17,115 nt of DNA from Bacteroidales bacterium. Its GTDB lineage: Bacteria > Bacteroidota > Bacteroidia > Bacteroidales > WCHB1-69. The translations under genes were made by a program, and so were the position numbers. The DNA lies in the NCBI GenBank assembly GCA_017964755.1, contig JAGCRI010000107.1, positions 1 to 17,115 on the forward strand, given 5' to 3'. Each line of letters begins with the position of its first letter. Within the stretch, counting starts at the first letter, position 1. This document shows, in pieces, positions 8,979 through 15,531 of this stretch. The notes under the pieces are model-generated. The model ran no database searches. It saw only the letters and a program-made list of their open reading frames with translations, and was not told where the DNA came from.

Positions 8979-9443
8979 ATGAACTTACACACTTTAAAAC
9001 CGGCAGAAAACGCAACAAAAAATTCAAAAAGAGTTGGTAGAGGACAGGGGTCCGGAAAAGGTGGCACATCAACACGCGGACACAAGGGTGCTCAATCCCG
9101 TTCAGGCTACAGCCGCAAAATAGGGTTCGAAGGAGGTCAGATGCCTATATACAGAATTCTGCCGAAGAGAGGTTTCAAGAATATCAACCGTGTGGAATAC
9201 AGTGCAGTCAACATCAGCACGTTGCAGGCTATTTCTGAGAAGCACGGCGTTTCCGAAATCACTATTGACCTGCTCAACAAATGCGGTCTCATCGCAAAGA
9301 AAGACCTTGTCAAGATACTCGGTCGCGGCGAACTCAAGGCTGCTTTGACGGTCAATGCACACGCATTCTCAAAAAGCGCGAAAGAAGCTATTGAGAACGT
9401 AGGCGGAAAAGCCATCGTAATTGGTGCACCAGAAGCCGAATAA
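8979..9443 (+). CDS. rplO: 50S ribosomal protein L15
   Basis: A 154-residue protein close to the family length of about 145-150. It shows the L15 hallmarks: an N-terminal MNLHTLKPA, the basic Gly-rich RVGRGQGSGKGGTSTRGHKG (residues 18-37), and GFEGGQMPIYRILPKRGFKN (49-68). The C-terminal domain ends in an Ile/Val/Gly-rich strand. L15 is a late assembly protein of the 50S subunit, contacting 23S rRNA through its extended N-terminus. The start ATG follows a purine-rich AGAAGAGAGAA. Downstream, a 60-bp spacer with two small hairpins separates it from secY. Confidence 0.97.
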   Translation: MNLHTLKPAENATKNSKRVGRGQGSGKGGTSTRGHKGAQSRSGYSRKIGFEGGQMPIYRILPKRGFKNINRVEYSAVNISTLQAISEKHGVSEITIDLLNKCGLIAKKDLVKILGRGELKAALTVNAHAFSKSAKEAIENVGGKAIVIGAPEAE

Positions 9444-9445
9444 AA

Positions 9446-9476
9446 GTGCCGGCACAGGAGGGAAATACTCCTTTTA
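9446..9476 (+). promoter_or_regulatory. Two small hairpins between rplO and secY, possible attenuator
   Basis: GTGCCGGCAC (9446-9455) is a perfect 10-bp palindrome starting 3 bp after the rplO stop. Next, AGGAG (9456-9460) pairs with CTCCT (9468-9472) over a 7-nt loop, followed directly by TTTT. The second resembles a weak intrinsic terminator that could lower read-through into secY, or set an RNA processing point. Confidence 0.35.
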
Positions 9477-9503
9477 CATTATAAACAATAAGTAAGCTCC
9501 AAA

Positions 9504-10856
9504 ATGAAAAAATTTATAGAAACCATTAAAAACATTTTTGCAATAGAAGAACTGCGCAAGCGTATTCTCTACACCTTGGGCATTATTCTGGTTTACAGGT
9601 TAGGGGCGCACATAGTCCTGCCGGGTATCAATCCGGGGTCATTGGCGGCATTCACCAAATCGACACAGGAAGGTCTGCTCGGAATGTTAGACCTCTTCTC
9701 AGGCGGTGCATTCTCAAACGCCTCAATCTTCGCACTCGGTATCATGCCGTATATCTCGGCATCTATCGTCATACAGTTGCTCACACTCGCAGTCCCCTAT
9801 TTCCAGAGACTGCAAAAAGAGGGTGAGAGCGGACGTAAGAAGCTGAACCAGATAACCCGTTACATTACGGTCGCCGTCATCGCAATCCAAGCGCCGGCGT
9901 ACATCGCTAATATCCAAGGTCAGTTCGGCTACGCCATTTCAGCCACAATGCGCAACGCTACCATTCTTGGGTTCACGGCTTTCTCTATCACGAGCTTCCT
10001 GCTCCTCATCGCCGGTACACTCTTCATCATGTGGCTCGGTGAACGCATTACCGACAACGGCATCGGAAACGGTATCTCTATGATAATCATGATCGGTATC
10101 ATTGCTCGTTTCCCGTTCGCAATCAAAGCCGAATTTGTTTCGAGAATCAGTGAGATGAACGGCGGTCCTATCATCTTCATCATAGAACTTCTCGTCATGA
10201 TGCTCATCATCAGCCTCTGTATTCTTCTGGTGCAAGGCACACGCCGCATACCTATCAACTATGCGAAACGTATTGTCGGCAACAAGCAGTACGGCGGTGT
10301 CCGCAACTACCTCCCATTGAAGGTCAACGCTGCCGGCGTAATGCCTATCATCTTTGCACAGGCCATCATGTTCCTCCCGCTTATGTTCGTAAACTTCTCA
10401 CAGCAGGGCGGCACAGGCTTCTGGTACAGCTTCATTGACTATAACGGTCTCGGCTATAACATCGTATTCTTCCTGATGATTATCGCCTTCACATATTTCT
10501 ATACTGCTATCACAATCAACCCGCAACAAATAGCAGAAGACCTCAAGAAAAACGGCGGCTTTATTCCTGGCGTAAAACCGGGCAAACAGACTGCTGAATT
10601 TATAGATACAATTATGTCAAGAATAACCCTGCCGGGGTCAATATTCCTCGGTATTGTCGCAATACTGCCGGCTATAGTCCGCTACTTCGGCGTCAACCAG
10701 CAGTTCGCACAATTCTTCGGCGGCACCTCGCTGCTGATTATGGTCGGTGTCGTACTCGACACACTTCAACAAATCGAAAGTCATTTGCTGATGAGACATT
10801 ATGACGGCTTAACTTCCTCAGGACGTATTAAAGGCCGTGCTGGCGGCGCATACTAA
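9504..10856 (+). CDS. secY: Protein translocase subunit SecY
   Basis: A 450-residue integral membrane protein forming the channel of the SecYEG translocase, through which proteins such as the T9SS cargo in this window must first pass. It starts MKKFIETIKNIFAIEELRKR with TM1 at about 21-40. A plug-like segment follows (LLGMLDLFSGGAFSNASIFA, 58-77), then TM2 with IMPYISASIVIQLL. The conserved WLGERITDNGIGNG lies at 177-190. The conserved region leading from TM8 into the cytoplasmic loop runs YFYTAITINPQQIAEDLKKN (331-350) to FIPGVKPGKQTAEF. The end, SGRIKGRAGGAY, is cytoplasmic. About ten TM segments are visible. There is no classical Shine-Dalgarno. The stop is 3 bp before the map ATG, so the two are probably translationally coupled. 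Confidence 0.97.
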   Translation: MKKFIETIKNIFAIEELRKRILYTLGIILVYRLGAHIVLPGINPGSLAAFTKSTQEGLLGMLDLFSGGAFSNASIFALGIMPYISASIVIQLLTLAVPYFQRLQKEGESGRKKLNQITRYITVAVIAIQAPAYIANIQGQFGYAISATMRNATILGFTAFSITSFLLLIAGTLFIMWLGERITDNGIGNGISMIIMIGIIARFPFAIKAEFVSRISEMNGGPIIFIIELLVMMLIISLCILLVQGTRRIPINYAKRIVGNKQYGGVRNYLPLKVNAAGVMPIIFAQAIMFLPLMFVNFSQQGGTGFWYSFIDYNGLGYNIVFFLMIIAFTYFYTAITINPQQIAEDLKKNGGFIPGVKPGKQTAEFIDTIMSRITLPGSIFLGIVAILPAIVRYFGVNQQFAQFFGGTSLLIMVGVVLDTLQQIESHLLMRHYDGLTSSGRIKGRAGGAY

Positions 10857-10859
10857 GCG

Positions 10860-11657
10860 ATGGGCTTGTTCAACAGAATCTATTTGAAAAACGAAGAAGA
10901 GATAGAACTTCTTCGACAGAGTGCGGACATAGTAGGCCGCACTCTTGCTGAAGTGGCTAAGGTAATCGCACCGGGCGTGCCATGCACCTATCTTGACAAA
11001 ATAGCCGATGAATTTATCCGCGACAACAAAGCCGTGCCATCTTTCAAAGGCTACAACGGATACCCCGCTTCTATATGCATATCTATCAACGAAGTTGTGG
11101 TACACGGCATCCCGCGCAACAACTTCCTGCAAGACGGCGACATTGTCTCAATAGACTGCGGCGCTTACAAGAACGGATACCACGGAGACTACTGCTACAC
11201 TTTTGCTGTCGGTAATATCTCTGAAGAAAAACGTCTGTTATTAGAGCGCACAAAAGAGTCCCTTTACAAAGGCATCGAAGTTGCGAAAAAAGGCAACACT
11301 ATCGGTGACATCGGCCACGCTGTGCAATCATACGTGGAATCATTCGGATATGGGGTAGTCCGCGAACTTGTGGGACACGGTATCGGGCGGAAAATGCACG
11401 AGAAACCTGACGTTCCTAACTATGGCAAACCGGGACGCGGCGAACGCATAGTGGAAGGAATGGTCTTTTGCATTGAACCGATGATAACTGCAGGGTCGCA
11501 CAAAATATCCATTGACAATGACGAATGGACAATCCGCACCCTTGACGGGAAGCCCGCTGCCCATTTCGAACACCAGCTTGCAATCACAAAACACGGCACC
11601 GAACTGCTCTCCACTTACAAATATGTGGAAGATGTCTTAGGAATAAAACACTCCTAA
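10860..11657 (+). CDS. map: Type I methionine aminopeptidase
   Basis: A 265-residue cytosolic metalloenzyme that removes the N-terminal methionine from nascent proteins. All five metal ligands of the pita-bread fold are present: D99 (SIDCG), D110 (HGDYCYTF), H173 (LVGHGIGRKMH), E206 (FCIEPM) and E237 (FEHQLAI). H180 is in the usual substrate-contacting position. Length and start are typical of type Ia enzymes without an N-terminal extension. It follows secY by 3 bp, the standard Bacteroidota order, but infA, rpmJ and rpsM, which usually come next, are missing. Its last 4 bp overlap the convergent gene on the other strand. Confidence 0.96.
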   Translation: MGLFNRIYLKNEEEIELLRQSADIVGRTLAEVAKVIAPGVPCTYLDKIADEFIRDNKAVPSFKGYNGYPASICISINEVVVHGIPRNNFLQDGDIVSIDCGAYKNGYHGDYCYTFAVGNISEEKRLLLERTKESLYKGIEVAKKGNTIGDIGHAVQSYVESFGYGVVRELVGHGIGRKMHEKPDVPNYGKPGRGERIVEGMVFCIEPMITAGSHKISIDNDEWTIRTLDGKPAAHFEHQLAITKHGTELLSTYKYVEDVLGIKHS

Positions 11658-12400
11658 CTCCTATTCACCCCATACCCAAAAAGTGCAAAATCACCGCGCA
11701 GAGGGTCATCAGGGAAAACATTCTTTAATGTCTCTGTAAGTTTTATTGCAGTGTGCATTGTGGCGTTCCTGCTCTTCAGCAGCCCAAGACGGGTAGCCTG
11801 CGCAAGGACGTGAGTATCCAACGGCATGATGAGTGTACGGCGGTCGATGAAATCAGCCCATAGCCCCAAGTCCACAGGCGAGCCGCTGCGCACCATCCAG
11901 CGGAGGAACATGCACACGCGCTTGCACGCCGACTGGGTATCTTGCGGCACCACCAATTTGATGCCATGACCGCTGAAAAAACGGCAAATAGCATCCACTG
12001 CCCCCAAGCCATCATCCGCTTCGCAGCGAACGAACTCACCAAGAGAATCGTATGTGTTTAACAATTTGCGAAACACCTCAAAAAAATCATACATCAGGCC
12101 ATTTGAATATAACCTATAGAAACATTGCCTGTCGGAGGCATAAAAATCCTCTGCAAAAGCCCCGCTCTTTATCCAATTATAAGGCGACTTTTTTGATTTT
12201 TCAAGCAAAAAGGCGATTTTTGGCATAAACTGTGCACGACTTCCGTAACTCAAACAAGAAGCCAAAAAAGCCATTGTCTCCTGATTATGTCTGTCATCTA
12301 CCTGATGCATAAACCAAGACGGATCACCACAGAGGAAATCCTTTGTTTCGTATTGGTCAGCATACTGTCTCAGTAAGCCGCATGTTTTTTCATCTATCAT
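11654..12400 (-). CDS. TIGR02757 / DUF2400 family protein
   Basis: A 248-residue predicted cytosolic protein whose length fits the family. The signature block is FLRWMVR (166-172) with PVDLGLW (175-181) and IMPLDTHV (191-198), then RLGLL. The N-terminal half carries NQETMAFLASCLSYGSRAQF, and the C-terminus ends DPLRGDFALFGYGVN. The family is widespread in Bacteroidota; its function is not established. The arrangement of a helical DNA-glycosylase-like (HhH-GPD) fold has been suggested for it, and I cannot confirm that from this sequence. The gene faces map, with stop codons overlapping by 4 bp, and diverges from the aldehyde dehydrogenase gene across a 160-bp spacer. The start ATG (complement of 12398-12400) is the first in frame after the promoter-like box. 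Confidence 0.85.
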   Translation of the reverse strand: MIDEKTCGLLRQYADQYETKDFLCGDPSWFMHQVDDRHNQETMAFLASCLSYGSRAQFMPKIAFLLEKSKKSPYNWIKSGAFAEDFYASDRQCFYRLYSNGLMYDFFEVFRKLLNTYDSLGEFVRCEADDGLGAVDAICRFFSGHGIKLVVPQDTQSACKRVCMFLRWMVRSGSPVDLGLWADFIDRRTLIMPLDTHVLAQATRLGLLKSRNATMHTAIKLTETLKNVFPDDPLRGDFALFGYGVNRS

Positions 12401-12417
12401 ATTATCAATTTTTCATG

Positions 12418-12425
12418 CGAAAATA
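12418..12425 (-). promoter_or_regulatory. Candidate -7 box for the DUF2400 gene
   Basis: On the minus strand the sequence is TATTTTCG, one mismatch from TAnnTTTG, 18 bp before the start codon. It is the best candidate in the divergent spacer, but weak. Confidence 0.35.
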
Positions 12426-12492
12426 ATCATTTTTTTTCAGTAATTGAAATGAATCTGAATTTTTAACTCTCTCTGTTTTCCAGATTTTAGTG

Positions 12493-12500
12493 TAAATTTG
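12493..12500 (+). promoter_or_regulatory. -7 box for the aldehyde dehydrogenase gene
   Basis: TAAATTTG is an exact TAnnTTTG match, 60 bp before the ATG at 12561. No convincing -33 TTTG was seen upstream. Confidence 0.55.
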
Positions 12501-12560
12501 TAACGTTATTAAAAAAATACGACACAAACAGTTTGAATGTGATATTAATAATTCAAAAAG

Positions 12561-13958
12561 ATGAAAGTTTCAAACACACCTGCAGAGCAAATCAACCAAC
12601 TTTTCATTTCACAAAAAAATTTTTTCAATAAAGAGATGACTTTGACAGTCGGATTCCGCAAAAAGCAACTGAAACTCTTGTTGGAAGCGATTAATCAATA
12701 CGAAAAAGAACTATCTGAAGCAATATGGGAAGACTTGCATAAATCGTATGAAGAATTTTATCTGACAGAATTGTCAATAGTTAAATCAGAAATCAAAGAG
12801 GCATTGAAAAATATCAGGTGCTGGACAAAGCGCGAGCGGCACAAGACACCTATAACGCTATTCGGCTCAAGGAGTTACGTTGTAAAAGAGCCTCTTGGCT
12901 GTGCGCTCATTGTCGCTCCATGGAACTATCCGGTGCAATTGCTACTTAACCCTTTGGTAGGAGCAATAGCCGCAGGTTGCACCGCTATTTTAAAACCGTC
13001 ACCATACGTTCCAAACGTATCAGCAGTAATTGGAAAGATGGTGAAGAATATCTTTTCTGAAGAATATATTGCTGTCGTTCAAGGGAATAGAGAAGTGAAC
13101 AAGCAGCTCTTTTCAATGAGCTTTGACATAATTTTCTTCACAGGCAGTCCTGCATTAGCAAAGCAAGTTGCGGCGGCAGCGGCAGAAAACCTCGTTCCAT
13201 TGGTTCTTGAGCTCGGCGGCAAAAGTCCGTGCATCATCGACAAAAGTGCAAACATCAAACTTGCAGCAAGGCGTTGTGCGTGGGGCAAGACCGTAAACGC
13301 CGGACAAACATGTGTTGCGCCCGATTATTTACTTATACATCAAGAAGTTAAAGATGAATTCATAAAAGAATTCGCCTTAAGTATCTCAAAATTGCATGGT
13401 CAGGAGATTAAAGAAAGCGGACATTATGTGCGAATGGTTAATGACAATGCGTTTGAACGTGTGAGCGAATATATCGGCGAAGGGCACATACTTTACGGTG
13501 GGGAGACGGATGCAGCCCAACGTTTCATAGAACCCACTTTAATTGATGACATTAATGATGAGGCCAAGGTGCTACATACAGAAATTTTCGGTCCTGTATT
13601 CCCTGTCATAACTTTTGACGACAATGGCAGCACTTTTAAGGATAAAGTTGTAAAATACATAACACAACGTGAGAAGCCATTGGCACTATACTATTTCGGC
13701 GATGAAAGCGTTGGATGGGAAATAATAAGGCGCACATCAGCAGGTGGGAGCTGCCTCAACGACACGATAATGCACGTGGCAAATGCCCACTTGCCATTTG
13801 GCGGAGTAGGCAACTCAGGTATGGGACACTATCATGGCAAATTGAGTTTTGACGCTTTCACACACCGCAGGGCGATTATTGCCGCCCCCACCCTCTTCGA
13901 CCTGCCTTTCAGATACATGCCCTATAAATTTTTCAAGCTCGCCAAACGATTCCTATAG
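12561..13958 (+). CDS. NAD(P)-dependent aldehyde dehydrogenase, class 3 type
   Basis: A 465-residue enzyme that oxidises aldehydes to acids with NAD(P)+. Active-site residues are all visible: N122 in APWNYP, the general base E217 in LELGGKSP, and the nucleophile C251 in NAGQTCVAPDY. The cofactor site carries FFTGSP rather than a longer class 1/2 loop. The short N-terminus, the KREPLG-like VVKEPLG before the catalytic core, and the closing FGGVGNSGMGHYHGKLSFDAFTHRR are typical of the ALDH3 family. The C-terminus (about 448-465) is basic and aromatic, which could give weak membrane association as in some ALDH3 members; this is inference. The substrate is unknown; medium- or long-chain aldehydes are usual for this class. 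It stands alone with its own promoter. Confidence 0.93.
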   Translation: MKVSNTPAEQINQLFISQKNFFNKEMTLTVGFRKKQLKLLLEAINQYEKELSEAIWEDLHKSYEEFYLTELSIVKSEIKEALKNIRCWTKRERHKTPITLFGSRSYVVKEPLGCALIVAPWNYPVQLLLNPLVGAIAAGCTAILKPSPYVPNVSAVIGKMVKNIFSEEYIAVVQGNREVNKQLFSMSFDIIFFTGSPALAKQVAAAAAENLVPLVLELGGKSPCIIDKSANIKLAARRCAWGKTVNAGQTCVAPDYLLIHQEVKDEFIKEFALSISKLHGQEIKESGHYVRMVNDNAFERVSEYIGEGHILYGGETDAAQRFIEPTLIDDINDEAKVLHTEIFGPVFPVITFDDNGSTFKDKVVKYITQREKPLALYYFGDESVGWEIIRRTSAGGSCLNDTIMHVANAHLPFGGVGNSGMGHYHGKLSFDAFTHRRAIIAAPTLFDLPFRYMPYKFFKLAKRFL

Positions 13959-14017
13959 TGCGATAAGTAATAATGGCATTTTTCACAAAAAAGTGTCGAA
14001 GGCAGGGAAAATTTGCC

Positions 14018-14055
14018 TATCTTTGCCCTGTTGTTCGTTCCGAAGCTCGAACGGC
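14018..14055 (+). repeat. Promoter-box plus hairpin element, copy L1
   Basis: Starts with the -7-like box TATCTTTG (14018-14025), within the 16-bp block TATCTTTGCCCTGTTG (14018-14033). That block recurs exactly at 15439-15454. A hairpin follows: GTTCG (14033-14037) with CGAAC (14048-14052), extendable outwards by two T·G pairs and one G-C pair. It lies 143 bp before the first ATPase gene. It could be a distal promoter or the remnant of another copy of the gene's control region. Confidence 0.55.
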
Positions 14056-14080
14056 TGATTCTTAACGAAAATTCCCCTCT

Positions 14081-14107
14081 CAATTCTCAATTTATTTGTA
14101 TCTTTGC
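14081..14107 (+). repeat. 27-bp direct repeat with promoter box, copy L2, upstream of the first ATPase
   Basis: These 27 bp differ at one position from 15421-15447, on the far side of the ATPase gene. The block ends in TATCTTTG (14099-14106), an exact TAnnTTTG match about 90 bp before the ATG. It is the likely promoter of the ATPase gene. Confidence 0.7.
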
Positions 14108-14110
14108 ACT

Positions 14111-14151
14111 CCATAAAGGGCATAAAACAACAATTTCTGTCCTTTATATGG
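14111..14151 (+). promoter_or_regulatory. Hairpin in the leader of the first ATPase gene
   Basis: ATAAAGG (14113-14119) pairs with CCTTTAT (14141-14147). Two further C-G pairs are possible at 14111-14112 with an A/T bulge on the right arm. The loop is 21 nt. It begins immediately after the predicted transcription start from L2, so it would sit at the 5' end of the message. Confidence 0.35.
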
Positions 14152-14197
14152 GGCAAATTGATAATTGGCATTATAAAACGCTGGTACACAATATATT

Positions 14198-15397
14198 ATG
14201 GAAAAATTGTTTAGAAAACATGACCGTTTGTTGGAAGTAACTCCTACGAAAATTATCCGTCAGTGGATGCACTCTATCAATTGGGACGCACGCATGATGG
14301 CCATTCGTGGCCCAAAGGGCGTAGGGAAAACAACCTTGATGCTACAATACATCAAATTGCATTATCAGCCGTTGGATCGACAGGTTTTGTATGTATCATG
14401 TGACGATAACTATTTTAACACCAATACTTTACTGCAACTCGCAGAGCAATTTTATCTGAATGGCGGTCAACATCTCTTTTTAGATGAGGTGCATAAATAT
14501 GCAAATTGGAGCAGAGAAATTAAAGAGATATACGACTTTTATCCAACTTTGCGGATTGTATTGAGTGGCAGCAGTCTGCTAAGTCTTACAGAAGGCGCCG
14601 CCGACTTGTCGCGCCGCTGCATCAACCACGACATTCAAGGTCTGAGTTTCCGGGAGTTCCTGCATTTTTACAAAGGCATTGAAATGCCGGTGTATCCGCT
14701 GGAGCAAGTGTTGCAAAATCCTGCGCCACTTGTCCGTGAAATGAACCAGATGGGACGCCCTGTTGCGCTCTTCCACGAATATCTCAAATACGGTTACTAT
14801 CCCTATTATCTTGACAATGAGACAGATTACTATGTCGCCATACAGCAAGTTGTCAGCAGGGTGATTGATGATGAACTGACGCGGATTTGCAGAGTCGATT
14901 TAGGCAACACCCGCCGTCTCAAAGCCTTACTGACCACGCTCTGCGCCAGTGTACCGTTTCAGGTCGATATTTCCAAACTGGCGACAGTGAGCGGTCTGAA
15001 ACGAGATACCGTTGTGGCCTATTTGGGCTATCTTGACAAGGCCAAGCTGATACATCTGCTCTACTCTGACCTTAAAAATGTGAAACGGCTGCAGAAACCC
15101 GACAAGATTTACATCGACAATCCCAATCTGCTGTATGCTTGGGCTAACACACCCGTACAGATTAGCACAGCGAGAGAAACCTTTGTCGTCAACCAATTGG
15201 CCGCCAACCATACCATTGAATATCGCAAAGCCAATGGCGATTTTCTGATGGACAACCAATATGTTTTTGAAGTTGGTGGAGAAGGCAAAGACTTTACACA
15301 GATAGCAAATCTTCCGGATTCTTACATTCTTGCTGATGATATGGAAACCGCCATTGGAAATAAATTCCCCATTTGGGCGGTAGGCTTCGACTATTAG
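14198..15397 (+). CDS. AAA_14/DUF4143 family ATPase (first of a convergent pair)
   Basis: A 399-residue predicted cytosolic ATPase. Walker A is GPKGVGKTT (38-46), Walker B is LFLDEVHKY (93-101), and a sensor-like strand IVLSGSSLL lies at 120-128. The family motif DLSRR with IQGLSFREFLHF (136-157) follows. A winged-helix-like part (about 235-300) contains SKLATVSGLKRDTVVAYLGYLDKAKLI. The C-terminal DUF4143 region has YIDNPNLLYAW, RETFVVNQL and FEVGGEGK (357-364). This last motif, with an acidic residue a few positions before it, is reminiscent of a PD-(D/E)XK nuclease fold, to which DUF4143 is related. The biological role of the family is not known. Its neighbour at 15532-16707 is a clear paralogue with the same domain order. 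The ATG follows a roughly 90-nt leader from a repeated promoter element. Confidence 0.88.
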   Translation: MEKLFRKHDRLLEVTPTKIIRQWMHSINWDARMMAIRGPKGVGKTTLMLQYIKLHYQPLDRQVLYVSCDDNYFNTNTLLQLAEQFYLNGGQHLFLDEVHKYANWSREIKEIYDFYPTLRIVLSGSSLLSLTEGAADLSRRCINHDIQGLSFREFLHFYKGIEMPVYPLEQVLQNPAPLVREMNQMGRPVALFHEYLKYGYYPYYLDNETDYYVAIQQVVSRVIDDELTRICRVDLGNTRRLKALLTTLCASVPFQVDISKLATVSGLKRDTVVAYLGYLDKAKLIHLLYSDLKNVKRLQKPDKIYIDNPNLLYAWANTPVQISTARETFVVNQLAANHTIEYRKANGDFLMDNQYVFEVGGEGKDFTQIANLPDSYILADDMETAIGNKFPIWAVGFDY

Positions 15398-15420
15398 CAG
15401 CCTCCCCCGCAAACAATTTT

Positions 15421-15487
15421 CAATTTTCAATTTATTTGTATCTTTGCCCTGTTGATTGTCCGAGGCAAGGACGGGGCAGAGTTTTTT
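15421..15487 (+). repeat. Chimeric copy R of the promoter/hairpin element between the convergent ATPases
   Basis: The first 27 bp (15421-15447) match copy L2 with one mismatch, and 15439-15454 match L1 exactly. A hairpin follows, GTCC (15458-15461) with GGAC (15469-15472), extendable by two T·G pairs. Its sequence differs from the L1 hairpin but its position is the same. GGGGCAGAG and six T (15482-15487) come next, so the element could also end transcription from the left gene. As a promoter it would read into the 3' end of the opposite ATPase as antisense. Confidence 0.6.
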
Positions 15488-15531
15488 ACATATAAGATGA
15501 TTTTCATATCAGGCTCGTGTATCGCTTTCAA

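Noticed and set aside
10818..11132. 104-residue minus-strand frame across the secY-map junction
   Set aside because: It is a mirror of two highly conserved genes without independent support.
14013..14240. 75-residue plus-strand frame over the ATPase leader
   Set aside because: It covers the promoter repeats and hairpin, overlaps the ATPase start in another frame, and has no recognisable protein features.
14927..15430. 167-residue minus-strand frame inside the first ATPase
   Set aside because: It is antisense to a gene with intact motifs and shows no domain of its own.
15482..15487. A clear intrinsic terminator between the two convergent ATPases
   Set aside because: The T run is present, but the nearest strong stem is separated from it by about nine bases, so it is kept only as a possible role of the R element.
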